From positions 1 through 39,074 of the forward strand of contig JAGBPS010000023.1 in assembly GCA_017633255.1 (NCBI GenBank): a stretch of DNA of 39,074 nt, in the 5' to 3' direction. This DNA is from Bacteroidales bacterium (GTDB taxonomy: Bacteria > Bacteroidota > Bacteroidia > Bacteroidales > WCHB1-69). Shown in pieces: positions 17,726 through 26,318 of this stretch (positions are counted from its first letter, which is position 1; every line of letters begins with the position of its first letter). A program made the position numbers and the translations under genes. Under the pieces are notes generated by a model. It had not been told where the DNA came from, did not search any database, and worked only from the letters and a program-made list of their open reading frames with translations.

Positions 17726-20182
17726 ATGATAAAAAAATACGCCTTCGTACTGATTATTTTCTTATTGTCAATCAGCAATTTATCCTTCGGTCAGATGGAC
17801 AACCCCTATATGGACTTCAATCCCGAGAAGTTAAAAGCCAAGACCGAATACACCAGAAATTTCAACCCTGGCAATTACAAGAGCAATGTCCTGTATAACT
17901 GCATGCTCGACATGATTAACCTTGCCCGCGAGGAATATTTCTTCCTTGACCCCCTGAAATCGGACAAGGATATGGATGATTGCGCACAGATGCAAGCGGA
18001 CTACCAGGCTCAGAAAGACGAGAAAGGCGTCCTGAACGAACCGCCCTACCGCACCACTTTCTTTCGTCTGAAAAAATATGGTCTCACCTACCATGCTATC
18101 GAGCTGGTTTCCAAGGCCAAAGCCACGATGGGTACCCAGGAATACAGCTACTACGACCTCTGTCTCGAACTCATACGCCCCATTCTGAAAAATGTAAAAA
18201 CAGCCAAGCAACTGCTGGATAAACAATACACTTTCATTGGCATGGGCTTTGAGACCGACGAGTACATGAAGAGCATGTACGCTTCCTTCATCATCGGCAA
18301 CGACCTGACTTTCAACCCCTACAAACCGGACCCCATGGAAAAGGATGTGCCTTTCAGCAAGGGCAAATCGGGCATGACATACTACGATGAGAAAGTTTGC
18401 GCCAAATGCAATGCCGACAAGAACCTTGAGGTCTTGTCAGAATACATACAAGTAAAAGACAATGAAGTATTTATCAACTGTGGCGACCACAAATACCTGA
18501 AGAAACTCATTGGCAAAGAAGGCGATGCCATCGTGCTGGATTTCGTGCAGCACAGTCAGTACGACTGCGAACACCCCGTCATTGACAATGACAGAATTAA
18601 CCGCGGTTTTACCACCAAACCCATCCTATTCGAAAAGATTTTGGAAGATAATACTATCAAAGACAAAAAGTCCAGCAAACTCTATGCTAAAATCGCTACC
18701 GTCCCGGAAAACATTGAGAGCGATGCTGAATTCGATGTGAACATTATCGTGCTGAAAGAAGGCAAATACGCTTGCCGCACCATCATCAAAAAGGCCGTTG
18801 AATGCAAGAAAGCCTCTTATCAGGCCAAAATCAACTACAAACCCGATTATGCCACTATGAAAAGCAAGGGAGAATGGGTAGCCGCCGCGGAAGAAGACGT
18901 TCACGAATTGAAATTCCCCTTTGCCCTCACCCAAGTGGCCTATACCAAAGCTGACATTGACTCCAGCATACAGGCTATCGACGCTCCCGCATACACCGTC
19001 AAGAGCATTGACATTATCGCCCAGAACTCGTTGAATTACAGTGCTGACCAAACCCAGATCAACAACCAGAAAAAACGTGCCACAAGCATGCAGAAAGTGC
19101 TGGCACAGATGTATCCCGGTGTTCCTACCACCATCACCTACGACGACGGTTGGGAAGACTTCAAACGCGACGTCAACAACAACACCGAACACTACGACCT
19201 TACCTTGTACACCAAAGCTGAAGCAGTCAAAAACTTGAAAGCCAACAATAACGCTATCGCCAAAGAACTGGAAGACGAGTATCTTTCTAAACACAGATAT
19301 ATCAAGTTAGTGTTCCATGTGGTGTATAAAGCCGGCAACAATGCCGAGGCCGAGAACTTCACCGCTTGGAAATTCAACCAAGCCATGAAGAGCAAGAACT
19401 ATAGTTTGGCTACCGCCATCGAGAATTTCATGATTAAGAAGGTGGAAGCAGGCGAATATGGCATCAGCGCCGTCAACCAACTGGAAATCCCCGCCGACAA
19501 GAAATTCCAGCAACTGCACAACAACAAGCTGTACATGCAGTATTACCTGTCTTCGCAGCTGAATGACAAAATTGTCAACGGCATGAACAAAACCCTGGCA
19601 TACGAGCCCACCAATCCTATTGTGATGTACAATGTGGCTGTCGGCAAAGTTTTCCACACCCCCATCAGCTCATTGGCAGAAATCATCAAAACCCAGGCTG
19701 AAATTGACAAGCTGTATACTCTTCCCGTACTTCCGAAGGAAGATGTCAACAACCTCAACCTCGAATATCAATTCAAGATTATCGAATACATCAATGCCAA
19801 CCCGCCCACATCGGAAGGCACCGTGCTTTACAATGCCACTTTCGACAAAATCAAAAGCATCACCAACAAGAAGCTGGAAAGCTGGCAGAACGCCTATAAA
19901 CTGGCCTCTTACTTCGTGAAGAATTACGACTACATGTATGCCATGAGCATCATGGAACCCTTCCTCTCCGACCCCAACATCTCCAACGACTTCCTCTTCT
20001 CCTACGTGAGCATCGCCGCCCACCGCGAAGAGACCTACTTGAGCAGTTTCTTCACCAAAGCGGTCAAGATGGCTGCTGAGCGCGACGGAGCCCGCCTGTG
20101 CGGACTGTTCGACAAGCTGCCTATCTGCGTGTTCGACAACGCCGAAGTGAAAAAGACGGTGTGCAAGTTGTGCGGAAGATAG
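17726..20182 (+). CDS. Secreted CAP-like / OmpA-like / helical-repeat protein, function unknown
   Basis: An 818-residue protein with a clear signal peptide (KK, then a 15-residue hydrophobic core, likely cleaved near FGQ at 20-23). Residues ~55-185 resemble the CAP/SCP superfamily: MLDMINLAREE, a PL..D..M..CAQMQADYQAQ helix and a late YTFIGMGF strand. A middle zone includes CAKCNAD and may be beta-rich. Residues ~415-485 (SIDIIAQNSLNYSADQ, then KKRATSMQKVL and a P..P strand) look like the OmpA-type peptidoglycan-binding fold used in Bacteroidetes proteins. The C-terminal ~300 residues are helical and TPR-like. Eight or more Cys occur, several in CxxC pairs near the C-terminus. I infer a periplasmic or surface protein; no reaction can be named. 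Confidence 0.7.
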   Translation: MIKKYAFVLIIFLLSISNLSFGQMDNPYMDFNPEKLKAKTEYTRNFNPGNYKSNVLYNCMLDMINLAREEYFFLDPLKSDKDMDDCAQMQADYQAQKDEKGVLNEPPYRTTFFRLKKYGLTYHAIELVSKAKATMGTQEYSYYDLCLELIRPILKNVKTAKQLLDKQYTFIGMGFETDEYMKSMYASFIIGNDLTFNPYKPDPMEKDVPFSKGKSGMTYYDEKVCAKCNADKNLEVLSEYIQVKDNEVFINCGDHKYLKKLIGKEGDAIVLDFVQHSQYDCEHPVIDNDRINRGFTTKPILFEKILEDNTIKDKKSSKLYAKIATVPENIESDAEFDVNIIVLKEGKYACRTIIKKAVECKKASYQAKINYKPDYATMKSKGEWVAAAEEDVHELKFPFALTQVAYTKADIDSSIQAIDAPAYTVKSIDIIAQNSLNYSADQTQINNQKKRATSMQKVLAQMYPGVPTTITYDDGWEDFKRDVNNNTEHYDLTLYTKAEAVKNLKANNNAIAKELEDEYLSKHRYIKLVFHVVYKAGNNAEAENFTAWKFNQAMKSKNYSLATAIENFMIKKVEAGEYGISAVNQLEIPADKKFQQLHNNKLYMQYYLSSQLNDKIVNGMNKTLAYEPTNPIVMYNVAVGKVFHTPISSLAEIIKTQAEIDKLYTLPVLPKEDVNNLNLEYQFKIIEYINANPPTSEGTVLYNATFDKIKSITNKKLESWQNAYKLASYFVKNYDYMYAMSIMEPFLSDPNISNDFLFSYVSIAAHREETYLSSFFTKAVKMAAERDGARLCGLFDKLPICVFDNAEVKKTVCKLCGR

Positions 20183-20186
20183 GATT

Positions 20187-20266
20187 AATGTGCCAATTAG
20201 CCAATGTGCTAATGTGCTAATTGAAATTAAGAATTCCCCTTCTTTTAGAAGGGATGCCCGGAGGGC
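20187..20266. repeat. Dispersed AATGTGCCAATTAG-type repeat plus double hairpin
   Basis: Bases 20187-20222 (AATGTGCCAATTAGC and similar units) are a near-inverse copy of 33299-33332. Next comes a hairpin with a 7-bp stem (CCCTTCT at 20237-20243, AGAAGGG at 20247-20253) and a second one (GCCC at 20256-20259, GGGC at 20263-20266). Such paired hairpins are typical of dispersed palindromic elements. The first could also help to end the upstream transcript. Confidence 0.6.
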
Positions 20267-20327
20267 GGGGTTGTGACGTAAACATAATTCAAACCCCGTA
20301 ATCCTTAATCTATAAACCTTATCACAA

Positions 20328-21380
20328 ATGGTCCAGGACGAGGAAAAGATTGAGAAAGAAGAAAAGGAAGAACTATACGAGCATTTTAGGTTTGTGGTCG
20401 ATAAGGGCACTGAGATGCTGCGCATCGACAAGTACCTGATGAACCTCATCCCCAACACCTCGCGCAACAAGATACAGCAGGCGGCCAAAGCCAACTGCAT
20501 TGTAGTGAATGGCAAGCCCGAAAAGCAGAATTACCGCGTCCATCCGCTGGATGTCATCTCTATTCTGATGCCGCAGCCGCTGCGCGATATTGAAATCATC
20601 CCCGAAGATATTCCGCTTAATGTGCCATACGAGGACGATGACCTCATCATCATCAACAAACAACCCGGTTTGGTGGTTCACCCCGCCTACGGCAACTATA
20701 CCGGCACTCTGGTGAATGCGCTTACCTTCAGATTTTTAGGCAAGAAAGACAAGGACGGCAACGACCAACGGCCCATGCTGGTGCACCGTATTGACAAAAA
20801 CACCTCTGGCATCATGATTGTGGCCAAGAACGAACTGGCGCAGATGACCCTGGCCAAACGCTTCTTCAATCACGATTTGGAACGCAAATACTGGGCTCTG
20901 GTGTGGGGCGATTTCAAAGAAGACGAAGGTACCATTGTGGGCAATGTTGGGCGCAACCCCAAGGACCGCTTGGTGATGACTGTCTTCCCCGAGGGCAGCG
21001 ACCAAGGAAAACATGCTGTCACCCACTGGAAAGTGATTGAACGCTTCGGCTATGTCACCTTGGTGGAATGCCAGCTAGAGACCGGCCGCACCCATCAGAT
21101 CAGGGTCCACATGAAATACATCGGCCACCCCTTGTTCAACGACGAAACCTACGGCGGTGACCAGATTCTGAAAGGCACCACTTTCAGCAAATACAAACAA
21201 TTTATTGAGAACTGTTTCCGCTTGATGCCACGACAAGCCTTGCATGCCAAATCCCTGGGCATCGTGCATCCCAGTACCGGAAAATACATGCTGTTCGACT
21301 CCGAGCTGCCGGAAGACTTCGCCGCAGTGATAGAAAAATGGCGCAATTACGCAAAGCATAGGGAACTGGAGGAGGAATAG
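20328..21380 (+). CDS. rluD: RluA/RluD-family 23S rRNA pseudouridine synthase
   Basis: A 350-residue enzyme converting uridines to pseudouridine in rRNA. A 20-residue Lys/Glu-rich N-terminus precedes an S4 RNA-binding domain (residues ~28-85: LRIDKYLMNLI, then SRNKIQQAAK). The catalytic domain carries HRIDKNTSG at 153-161 with the nucleophile Asp156; the usual HRLD reads HRID here. The GRTHQIRVHM block and the HA.SL motif near the C-terminus confirm the RluA family. RluD is the best match by domain order, but RluC-type specificity cannot be excluded from sequence. The start is the ATG in CACAAATG at 20328. Confidence 0.88.
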   Translation: MVQDEEKIEKEEKEELYEHFRFVVDKGTEMLRIDKYLMNLIPNTSRNKIQQAAKANCIVVNGKPEKQNYRVHPLDVISILMPQPLRDIEIIPEDIPLNVPYEDDDLIIINKQPGLVVHPAYGNYTGTLVNALTFRFLGKKDKDGNDQRPMLVHRIDKNTSGIMIVAKNELAQMTLAKRFFNHDLERKYWALVWGDFKEDEGTIVGNVGRNPKDRLVMTVFPEGSDQGKHAVTHWKVIERFGYVTLVECQLETGRTHQIRVHMKYIGHPLFNDETYGGDQILKGTTFSKYKQFIENCFRLMPRQALHAKSLGIVHPSTGKYMLFDSELPEDFAAVIEKWRNYAKHRELEEE

Positions 21381-21423
21381 AACTGAAAGTTGAAAACTGA
21401 AAACTGAAAGTTGACAATGGTTT

Positions 21424-21465
21424 TTATCATTTTATGATAATCATTTTATGATAATCATTTTATGA
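21424..21465 (+). repeat. Three tandem 14-bp repeats
   Basis: TAATCATTTTATGA occurs at 21438-21451 and 21452-21465, with a first copy differing by one base at 21424-21437. The unit contains a near-palindrome (TCATnnnATGA). It lies between rluD and the YbaK gene, about 100 bases before the latter. Confidence 0.85.
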
Positions 21466-21564
21466 CAATTGTTGTATTACTTTCTGGAACTATGGTTGAA
21501 AAGACAAAAATAGCCCCACATTTCATAATAGATAAACGAAACCAACACTGAACGTAGTATTTCC

Positions 21565-22026
21565 ATGGAAAAGACCAATGTAATGCGGATATTGAGCCAA
21601 AAGGGCATTGAGTTCACCGCACATGAGTACGACAACACGATGACCGACGGCGAGACCATCGCCCACCTGCTGAATGAAGCCCCCGAATCGGTTTTCAAAA
21701 CCCTGGTGACGGTAGCCAACACGGGCGACCACTATGTCTTTGTCATTCCCGTGTGCTGCACGCTGGACCTCAAGAAAGCCGCCACAGCAGCCGGTGTCAA
21801 GAATATCGCCATGATCAAACAAAAAGACCTCCTGCCGCTCACAGGATACATCCATGGAGGCTGCTCCCCTATCGGCATGAAGAAGCCCTTCCCCACCTTT
21901 GTGGAAGAAAGCGCCACCCTCTGCGACAAAATCTATTTCAGCGCCGGAAAAGTCGGCTACCAGGTGCACGTCGCCCCCGACGACCTCATCAACCTTATTG
22001 GGGCAGAATATCGGGATTTGGTATAA
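21565..22026 (+). CDS. ybaK: Cys-tRNA(Pro)/Cys-tRNA(Cys) deacylase, YbaK/EbsC type
   Basis: A 153-residue editing domain of the INS/YbaK superfamily, which hydrolyses mischarged Cys-tRNA(Pro). It has the invariant Lys in VFKTLV (Lys45), the buried VIPVCCTLDLKKAA strand-helix and the GGCSPIG loop (98-104). Stand-alone length is normal. The start is the ATG at 21565. It ends only 45 bases before the first sugar gene, and the promoter of that gene overlaps the last codons of this one. Confidence 0.92.
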   Translation: MEKTNVMRILSQKGIEFTAHEYDNTMTDGETIAHLLNEAPESVFKTLVTVANTGDHYVFVIPVCCTLDLKKAATAAGVKNIAMIKQKDLLPLTGYIHGGCSPIGMKKPFPTFVEESATLCDKIYFSAGKVGYQVHVAPDDLINLIGAEYRDLV

Positions 22027-22044
22027 TATTTTTTCGTATCTTTG
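22017..22044 (+). promoter_or_regulatory. Promoter of the dideoxysugar cluster
   Basis: TTTG at 22017-22020 and TATCTTTG at 22037-22044, 16 bases apart, match the Bacteroidetes -33/-7 pattern. Transcription should start near 22051, about 21 bases before the rfbF ATG. The -33 element lies inside the end of ybaK. Confidence 0.75.
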
Positions 22045-22071
22045 CAGATTAAAACAAATTGGAATAAAATT

Positions 22072-22854
22072 ATGAAAGTTGTTATTCTTGCCGGAGGTTA
22101 TGGCACACGTATCAGCGAAGAAAGTCATCTCAAACCCAAACCGATGATTGAAATTGGCGAGAAGCCCATCCTTTGGCACATCATGAAAATATATTCCCAC
22201 TACGGGTACAATGATTTCATTATCTGCTGTGGCTACAAACACTACGTTATCAAAGAATGGTTCGCTGATTACTATTTACATAACAGCGACATCATGTTTG
22301 ACTTTACTGAGGACAATAAGCTGACTGTATTAAACACATCAGCTGTTGAACCATGGAAAGTAACCTTAGTGGATACTGGACTGAATACCATGACCGGTGG
22401 TCGTGTGAAACGCATCCAGAAATACGTGGGCAACGAGCCTTTCATGCTCACTTACGGCGATGGCGTAGCAAACATTAACATTGCAGAATTGGTAAAATTC
22501 CATCAGAGCCACGGAAAAATCGCCACCCTCACAACCGTAAACGTCGGACAACGTTTTGGGGTAATTGACATGGGCGAAGACAATTTTGTCCAATCTTTCC
22601 GCGAAAAACAAGATGTGGACAGCAACGTTGTCAATGGTGGATTCATGGTATTCCAACCTGAAATCTTCGATTTTATCAAGGGTGATGATACCGTTTTTGA
22701 AAAAGAGCCACTCGAAACAGTTGCCAATATGCAACAACTGAAAGCGTATAAACACAACGGTTTTTGGCAATGCATGGACACCCAACGCGACAAAATGAAC
22801 CTTGAAGAATTGTGGGCAACCAACAAGGCTCCATGGAAAATATGGAACAATTAA
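22072..22854 (+). CDS. rfbF: Glucose-1-phosphate cytidylyltransferase
   Basis: A 260-residue nucleotidyltransferase: glucose 1-phosphate + CTP gives CDP-glucose, the first committed step to CDP-3,6-dideoxyhexoses. The N-terminal MKVVILAGGYGTRISEES (phosphate-binding GGYGTR at 8-13), KPKPMIEIGEKPILWHIM, the MLTYGDGV block with the metal-binding Asp and NGGFMVFQPEIFDFI are characteristic of the RfbF/AscA branch. The frame runs 10 codons further upstream to a weak start at 22042, but that would begin upstream of the predicted transcription start, so the ATG at 22072 is chosen. rfbG follows after 15 bases. Confidence 0.95.
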   Translation: MKVVILAGGYGTRISEESHLKPKPMIEIGEKPILWHIMKIYSHYGYNDFIICCGYKHYVIKEWFADYYLHNSDIMFDFTEDNKLTVLNTSAVEPWKVTLVDTGLNTMTGGRVKRIQKYVGNEPFMLTYGDGVANINIAELVKFHQSHGKIATLTTVNVGQRFGVIDMGEDNFVQSFREKQDVDSNVVNGGFMVFQPEIFDFIKGDDTVFEKEPLETVANMQQLKAYKHNGFWQCMDTQRDKMNLEELWATNKAPWKIWNN

Positions 22855-22869
22855 CAGTTAGGGGATTTC

Positions 22870-23946
22870 ATGGTAATTGATAGTGTTTTTTTCAAAGACA
22901 AGAAAGTTTTTCTGACAGGCCATACGGGCTTTAAGGGTGCTTGGTTAACATTGATGCTCCATCAGATGGGAGCGAAAGTGACAGGTTATTCCTTGTCGCC
23001 AAACACCAACCCTAGTCTCTTTGAAGTCATTCATGGTGAGACGCTCTGCCATTCCGTCATCGGCGACCTGCGCGATACTCATTTGCTTCACCAAACCATG
23101 GCCGAGTGCCAACCCGATGTGGTGTTCCATTTGGCAGCACAGCCGATTGTCAGAACCTCCTATCAAATACCCGCCGAGACTTTTGAGGTCAATGCTATCG
23201 GCACCGCCAATGTGTTGGATGGCATTAGGATGTTGGACAAGCCTTGTGTAGGTGTAATGATTACCACCGACAAAGTTTATCAGAACAACGAAACAGGTCA
23301 GGCTTATAAGGAAGACGACCGCTTCGGTGGCTATGATCCCTATAGTGCCAGTAAAGCCTGTGCCGAATTGGTCATTGACTCCTACCGCAAATCTTTTTTC
23401 AATCCCCAAAACTATGACCAGCACCACAAAGCTATTGCCTCGGCACGTGCTGGCAATGTGATTGGCGGTGGCGACTGGGCTGCCGACCGGCTGGTTCCCG
23501 ATATTGTACGGGCTTTGTCCAAAAACGAGGCCATCCAAATCCGCAACCCCAAAGCGGTCCGCCCCTGGCAGCACGTATTGGAACCTCTCTCCGGCTATAT
23601 CCTTTTGGCTCAGAGACTGATAGAAGACCCCATACGCTACGCCGAAGGATTCAACTTCGGTCCTAATCCCGCCGACACTCTTACTGTGGAGGAAATGACA
23701 CAGATGGCCACCGAAATATGGGGCAGCGGCACGTTTGTTTTTCCCCAGCTCACCAATCAACCACATGAGGCAGGCCTCTTGTCTTTGGACATCACCAAAG
23801 CTGAAAAAGTGTTGGGATGGAGACCCCACCTCAACGCCCGCCAAGCACTGGAGATGACATTAGAATGGTACAAAATCTTTTACAACAACCCCTCTGACAT
23901 CGGTGAGCTAACCGTAAAACAGATCAGACAATTCGAGAATAAATGA
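22870..23946 (+). CDS. rfbG: CDP-glucose 4,6-dehydratase
   Basis: A 358-residue extended SDR enzyme that turns CDP-glucose into CDP-4-keto-6-deoxyglucose. The NAD-binding TGHTGFKG is at 16-23, the catalytic TTDK at 132-135 and the YSASK triad element (Tyr158, Lys162) follows in GGYDPYSASKACAELV. The long ARAGNVIGGGDWAxDRLVPD and RPWQHVLEPLSGYLLLA-type blocks separate it from dTDP-glucose dehydratases. It lies between rfbF and a GT2 gene and is part of the same transcript. Confidence 0.95.
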   Translation: MVIDSVFFKDKKVFLTGHTGFKGAWLTLMLHQMGAKVTGYSLSPNTNPSLFEVIHGETLCHSVIGDLRDTHLLHQTMAECQPDVVFHLAAQPIVRTSYQIPAETFEVNAIGTANVLDGIRMLDKPCVGVMITTDKVYQNNETGQAYKEDDRFGGYDPYSASKACAELVIDSYRKSFFNPQNYDQHHKAIASARAGNVIGGGDWAADRLVPDIVRALSKNEAIQIRNPKAVRPWQHVLEPLSGYILLAQRLIEDPIRYAEGFNFGPNPADTLTVEEMTQMATEIWGSGTFVFPQLTNQPHEAGLLSLDITKAEKVLGWRPHLNARQALEMTLEWYKIFYNNPSDIGELTVKQIRQFENK

Positions 23947-23980
23947 CCACGAGAAAAGAGATACTGCAATTACATAGAAA

Positions 23981-24718
23981 ATGAAAACACTGATAGTCAT
24001 CCCTTGTTATAACGAATGCAACCGTCTGAACAAAGAGGCATTTTTCTCCTTTGTATCTCAAAATGATGACATTGAATTCCTTTTCGTCAATGACGGAAGT
24101 ACCGACAGCACACTTGCAATGCTGCAATCATTTTCCACTTCCAACGACAAGATACATTATTTGGATTTAGCGCAAAACGGAGGCAAAGCAGAAGCTGTCA
24201 GACAGGGCATTCTCCAATCCACCTCACAATACGATTGCGAATACGTGGGATTCTGGGACGCTGACTTGGCGACCCCTTTGGACGAGATAAAACACTTTGA
24301 GCGCATCATCGACCACCATCATTACGATTGTGTCACGGGGTTAAGATTGATGCGATTAGGTGCACAAGTGCGCAGAAAATACTCAAGGCACTATATTGGA
24401 CGTTTCTTTGCATCCTTGGCTGCCTTTGTATTAGATTTACCTGTCTATGACACCCAGTGTGGAGCAAAATTATACAAAGTTGAAATTGCTGGGAAACTAT
24501 TCGAACAGAAATTCATCACCCGTTGGCTCTTTGACGTAGAGCTTTTAGCCCGATATATCAATTTATTCGGAAAAGAAGAGGCCAAAACCAAGATATATGA
24601 GAATCCTGTCATGAAATGGCAGGATGTCAGCGGTTCACAACTCAAAATGAAAGACTTTTTCAAAGCCCCCTACGAACTTTGGAAAATCATGAGAACTTAT
24701 CATAGCAGAAGAAAATAG
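23981..24718 (+). CDS. GT2 glycosyltransferase, polyprenyl-phosphate hexosyltransferase type
   Basis: A 245-residue single-domain GT-A enzyme. VIPCYNECNRL at 7-17, the FVNDGSTDST block at ~35-44, NGGKAEAVRQGI and the metal-binding WDADLATP (Asp93, Asp95) place it near the ALG5/dolichyl-phosphate hexosyltransferase group. RRKYSRHYIGRF and DTQCGAKLYK follow, as in that group. No C-terminal membrane helices are present, so it probably acts at the inner face of the membrane. It may build a lipid-linked sugar donor for the GT-C protein at 30865; that is inference. Its last codons (…SRRK, stop) form the left copy of the 19-bp direct repeat flanking the next gene. Confidence 0.85.
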   Translation: MKTLIVIPCYNECNRLNKEAFFSFVSQNDDIEFLFVNDGSTDSTLAMLQSFSTSNDKIHYLDLAQNGGKAEAVRQGILQSTSQYDCEYVGFWDADLATPLDEIKHFERIIDHHHYDCVTGLRLMRLGAQVRRKYSRHYIGRFFASLAAFVLDLPVYDTQCGAKLYKVEIAGKLFEQKFITRWLFDVELLARYINLFGKEEAKTKIYENPVMKWQDVSGSQLKMKDFFKAPYELWKIMRTYHSRRK

Positions 24719-24721
24719 AAA
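24703..24721 (+). repeat. Left 19-bp direct repeat flanking the AlbA_2 gene
   Basis: TAGCAGAAGAAAATAGAAA, overlapping the last codons and the stop of the GT2 gene. An identical copy is at 26319-26337. A shortened, imperfect version (TAGCAGGAAAAAATAG) follows at 24738-24753. Confidence 0.9.
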
Positions 24722-24831
24722 CGAATACAAATATAAATAGCAGGAAAAAATAGCCGAAGGCCACATCAACTACATCAATGAAAAAATAAATATTGACCAA
24801 TAATCAATGTGTATTGTAAATTTTCGAGGCA
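24722..24831 (+). other. Spacer with possible gene-end remnant
   Basis: Between an in-frame TAG at 24738 and the TAA at 24798-24800 the frame starting at 24723 encodes about 20 residues with good protein-like composition (…IAEGHINYINEKINIDQ, stop). There is no start codon and no room for a gene, so it may be the tail of a lost gene or chance. A weak promoter-like TAAATTTT is at 24817-24824, just before the next gene. Confidence 0.3.
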
Positions 24832-26295
24832 ATGACTTGTGAAGAATTAGAAGAAATCGTAAGTTGTGGTGAAACCAGTAAGGTTCAGTTCAAGCAACAA
24901 TTCTCGTCGTCAAAACAGATTGCAGAAGAATTGGTTGCTTTTGCCAATAGCCGTGGTGGAATTTTATTGTTCGGCATCAAAGACAAGAATGGGGTAATAA
25001 CAGGGCTCAGCTATTCAGAAATTCAACATATCTCTCATGAAATCAGCACAATTGCCAACGACTCCATACGACCCGTCATTTATATACAAACAGAAGTAAT
25101 CAAATATAAAAAGGCGCATGTACTGATTGTCTATGTCAATGAGGGGTCTAATAAACCATACAAAGATTTAAATGGACATATTTGGATTAAGCAAGGACCT
25201 GACAAACGCAGGATCACTGAAAACAGTGATATACTTGCTCTTTTTCAATCATCTGAAAACTATTTTCCCGAAAAACAAAGCATTACCGGAACTACCATAG
25301 AAAATATTGACACAAAAGCATTAGATTCTTTCTTGGAAAAATTATACGATAAACGACTTAGAGATTTCAGAATCCCTCAAGAAAGACTGCTCTACAACTT
25401 GCATATCATCAATACAAAAGGAGAACTCACCCTAGCTGGATTACTTTTCTTTTCTGATGATCCGCAAGCTTTTATGCCGCAATTTGTGATTAAAGCAGTG
25501 TCTTTCTATGGGAATTCTATTGGTGGAAACAAATATCGGGACAGCAAGGACATATCTGGAACCATCCCTGAAATGTTCGAGCAAGGAATGGCATTTCTCA
25601 AATCCAACTTGCATAGCGTGCAGGCTGGACAATCCTTTAATTCCATTGGCAAATTGGAAATTCCCGAAACGGCATTGGAAGAATTACTTCAAAACGCATT
25701 AGTTCACCGAGACTATTTACGTTCGGCTCCCATTAGATTAATGATTTTTGATGATCGTGTAGAAATTGTTAATCCGGGATGTTTGGGAGGAAATCTTTCC
25801 ATTGATGACATTAAAGAAGGTAGCACATTCCAAAGAAATCCTCTAATTGCCCATTTTTGCAACAGGACAATGATTTATAGAGGATTAGGATCGGGCATCA
25901 TTCGTTCTCTGTCTGAAGGCATCCATGTTGATTTTGTCAACAATCTATCTTCCAATCAATTCTCTGTCATTATATATAGGCCAACAGTAAATTACTCGCA
26001 AGAGCGCAGCACAAGCTTGCCTGTAAACTTGCCTGTAAACTTGCCTGTAAACTTTAAACCTACCACATTAGACCTGCAGATAATAAACCTGTTACATTCT
26101 AATTCAAAATACACGTACAAGGAGTTAAGTGAATACACCCAAAAATCAAGAGAGACAATCAGAATCCATTTAAAACATTTGCAAGAAAACGGAGTAATAA
26201 AACGGATTGGATCTGACAAAACAGGCTATTGGCGACTCAACGGGCTTGAACCTGCCCCCTCCTGTGCGGAAAATGGTGGTACAGACAACATATAA
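24832..26295 (+). CDS. AlbA_2 / HATPase_c_4 / winged-helix regulator-like protein
   Basis: A 487-residue cytoplasmic protein. Residues ~10-135 are an AlbA_2 (Schlafen AlbA-like) domain: GETSKVQFKQQ, AFANSRGGILLFGIKD. Residues ~275-385 carry an ATPase-like domain with an N box (ALEELLQNALVHRDY, Glu284, Asn288, then HRD), a VEIVNPGCLGG block and the GLGSGI loop. A LPVNLPVNLPVN linker at 396-407 joins it to a C-terminal winged helix (~413-470: YTYKELSEYTQKSRETIRIHLKHLQENGVI). The family is common and often labelled RecG-like, but no helicase motifs are present. I infer a DNA-binding regulator or defence-type gene. It breaks a sugar operon, is flanked by 19-bp direct repeats and is A+T-rich. Confidence 0.85.
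   Translation: MTCEELEEIVSCGETSKVQFKQQFSSSKQIAEELVAFANSRGGILLFGIKDKNGVITGLSYSEIQHISHEISTIANDSIRPVIYIQTEVIKYKKAHVLIVYVNEGSNKPYKDLNGHIWIKQGPDKRRITENSDILALFQSSENYFPEKQSITGTTIENIDTKALDSFLEKLYDKRLRDFRIPQERLLYNLHIINTKGELTLAGLLFFSDDPQAFMPQFVIKAVSFYGNSIGGNKYRDSKDISGTIPEMFEQGMAFLKSNLHSVQAGQSFNSIGKLEIPETALEELLQNALVHRDYLRSAPIRLMIFDDRVEIVNPGCLGGNLSIDDIKEGSTFQRNPLIAHFCNRTMIYRGLGSGIIRSLSEGIHVDFVNNLSSNQFSVIIYRPTVNYSQERSTSLPVNLPVNLPVNFKPTTLDLQIINLLHSNSKYTYKELSEYTQKSRETIRIHLKHLQENGVIKRIGSDKTGYWRLNGLEPAPSCAENGGTDNI
26016..26051 (+). repeat. Three perfect 12-bp repeats inside the AlbA_2 gene
   Basis: CTTGCCTGTAAA occurs three times in a row (26016-26027, 26028-26039, 26040-26051), encoding LPVN units between the ATPase-like and winged-helix domains. 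The unit is a multiple of three, so copy changes alter linker length without breaking the frame. Confidence 0.95.
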
Positions 26296-26318
26296 ATTTT
26301 GATAAAAGGAATTTTTAT

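Noticed and set aside
19670..20515. A 281-codon minus-strand frame over the 17726 and rluD genes
   Set aside because: It spans the ends of two well-supported plus-strand genes and shows no domain or start context.
24832..26295. RecG helicase, as this protein family is often labelled
   Set aside because: No Walker A, DEAD-like or other helicase motifs are present; the domains are AlbA_2, an ATPase-like fold and a winged helix.
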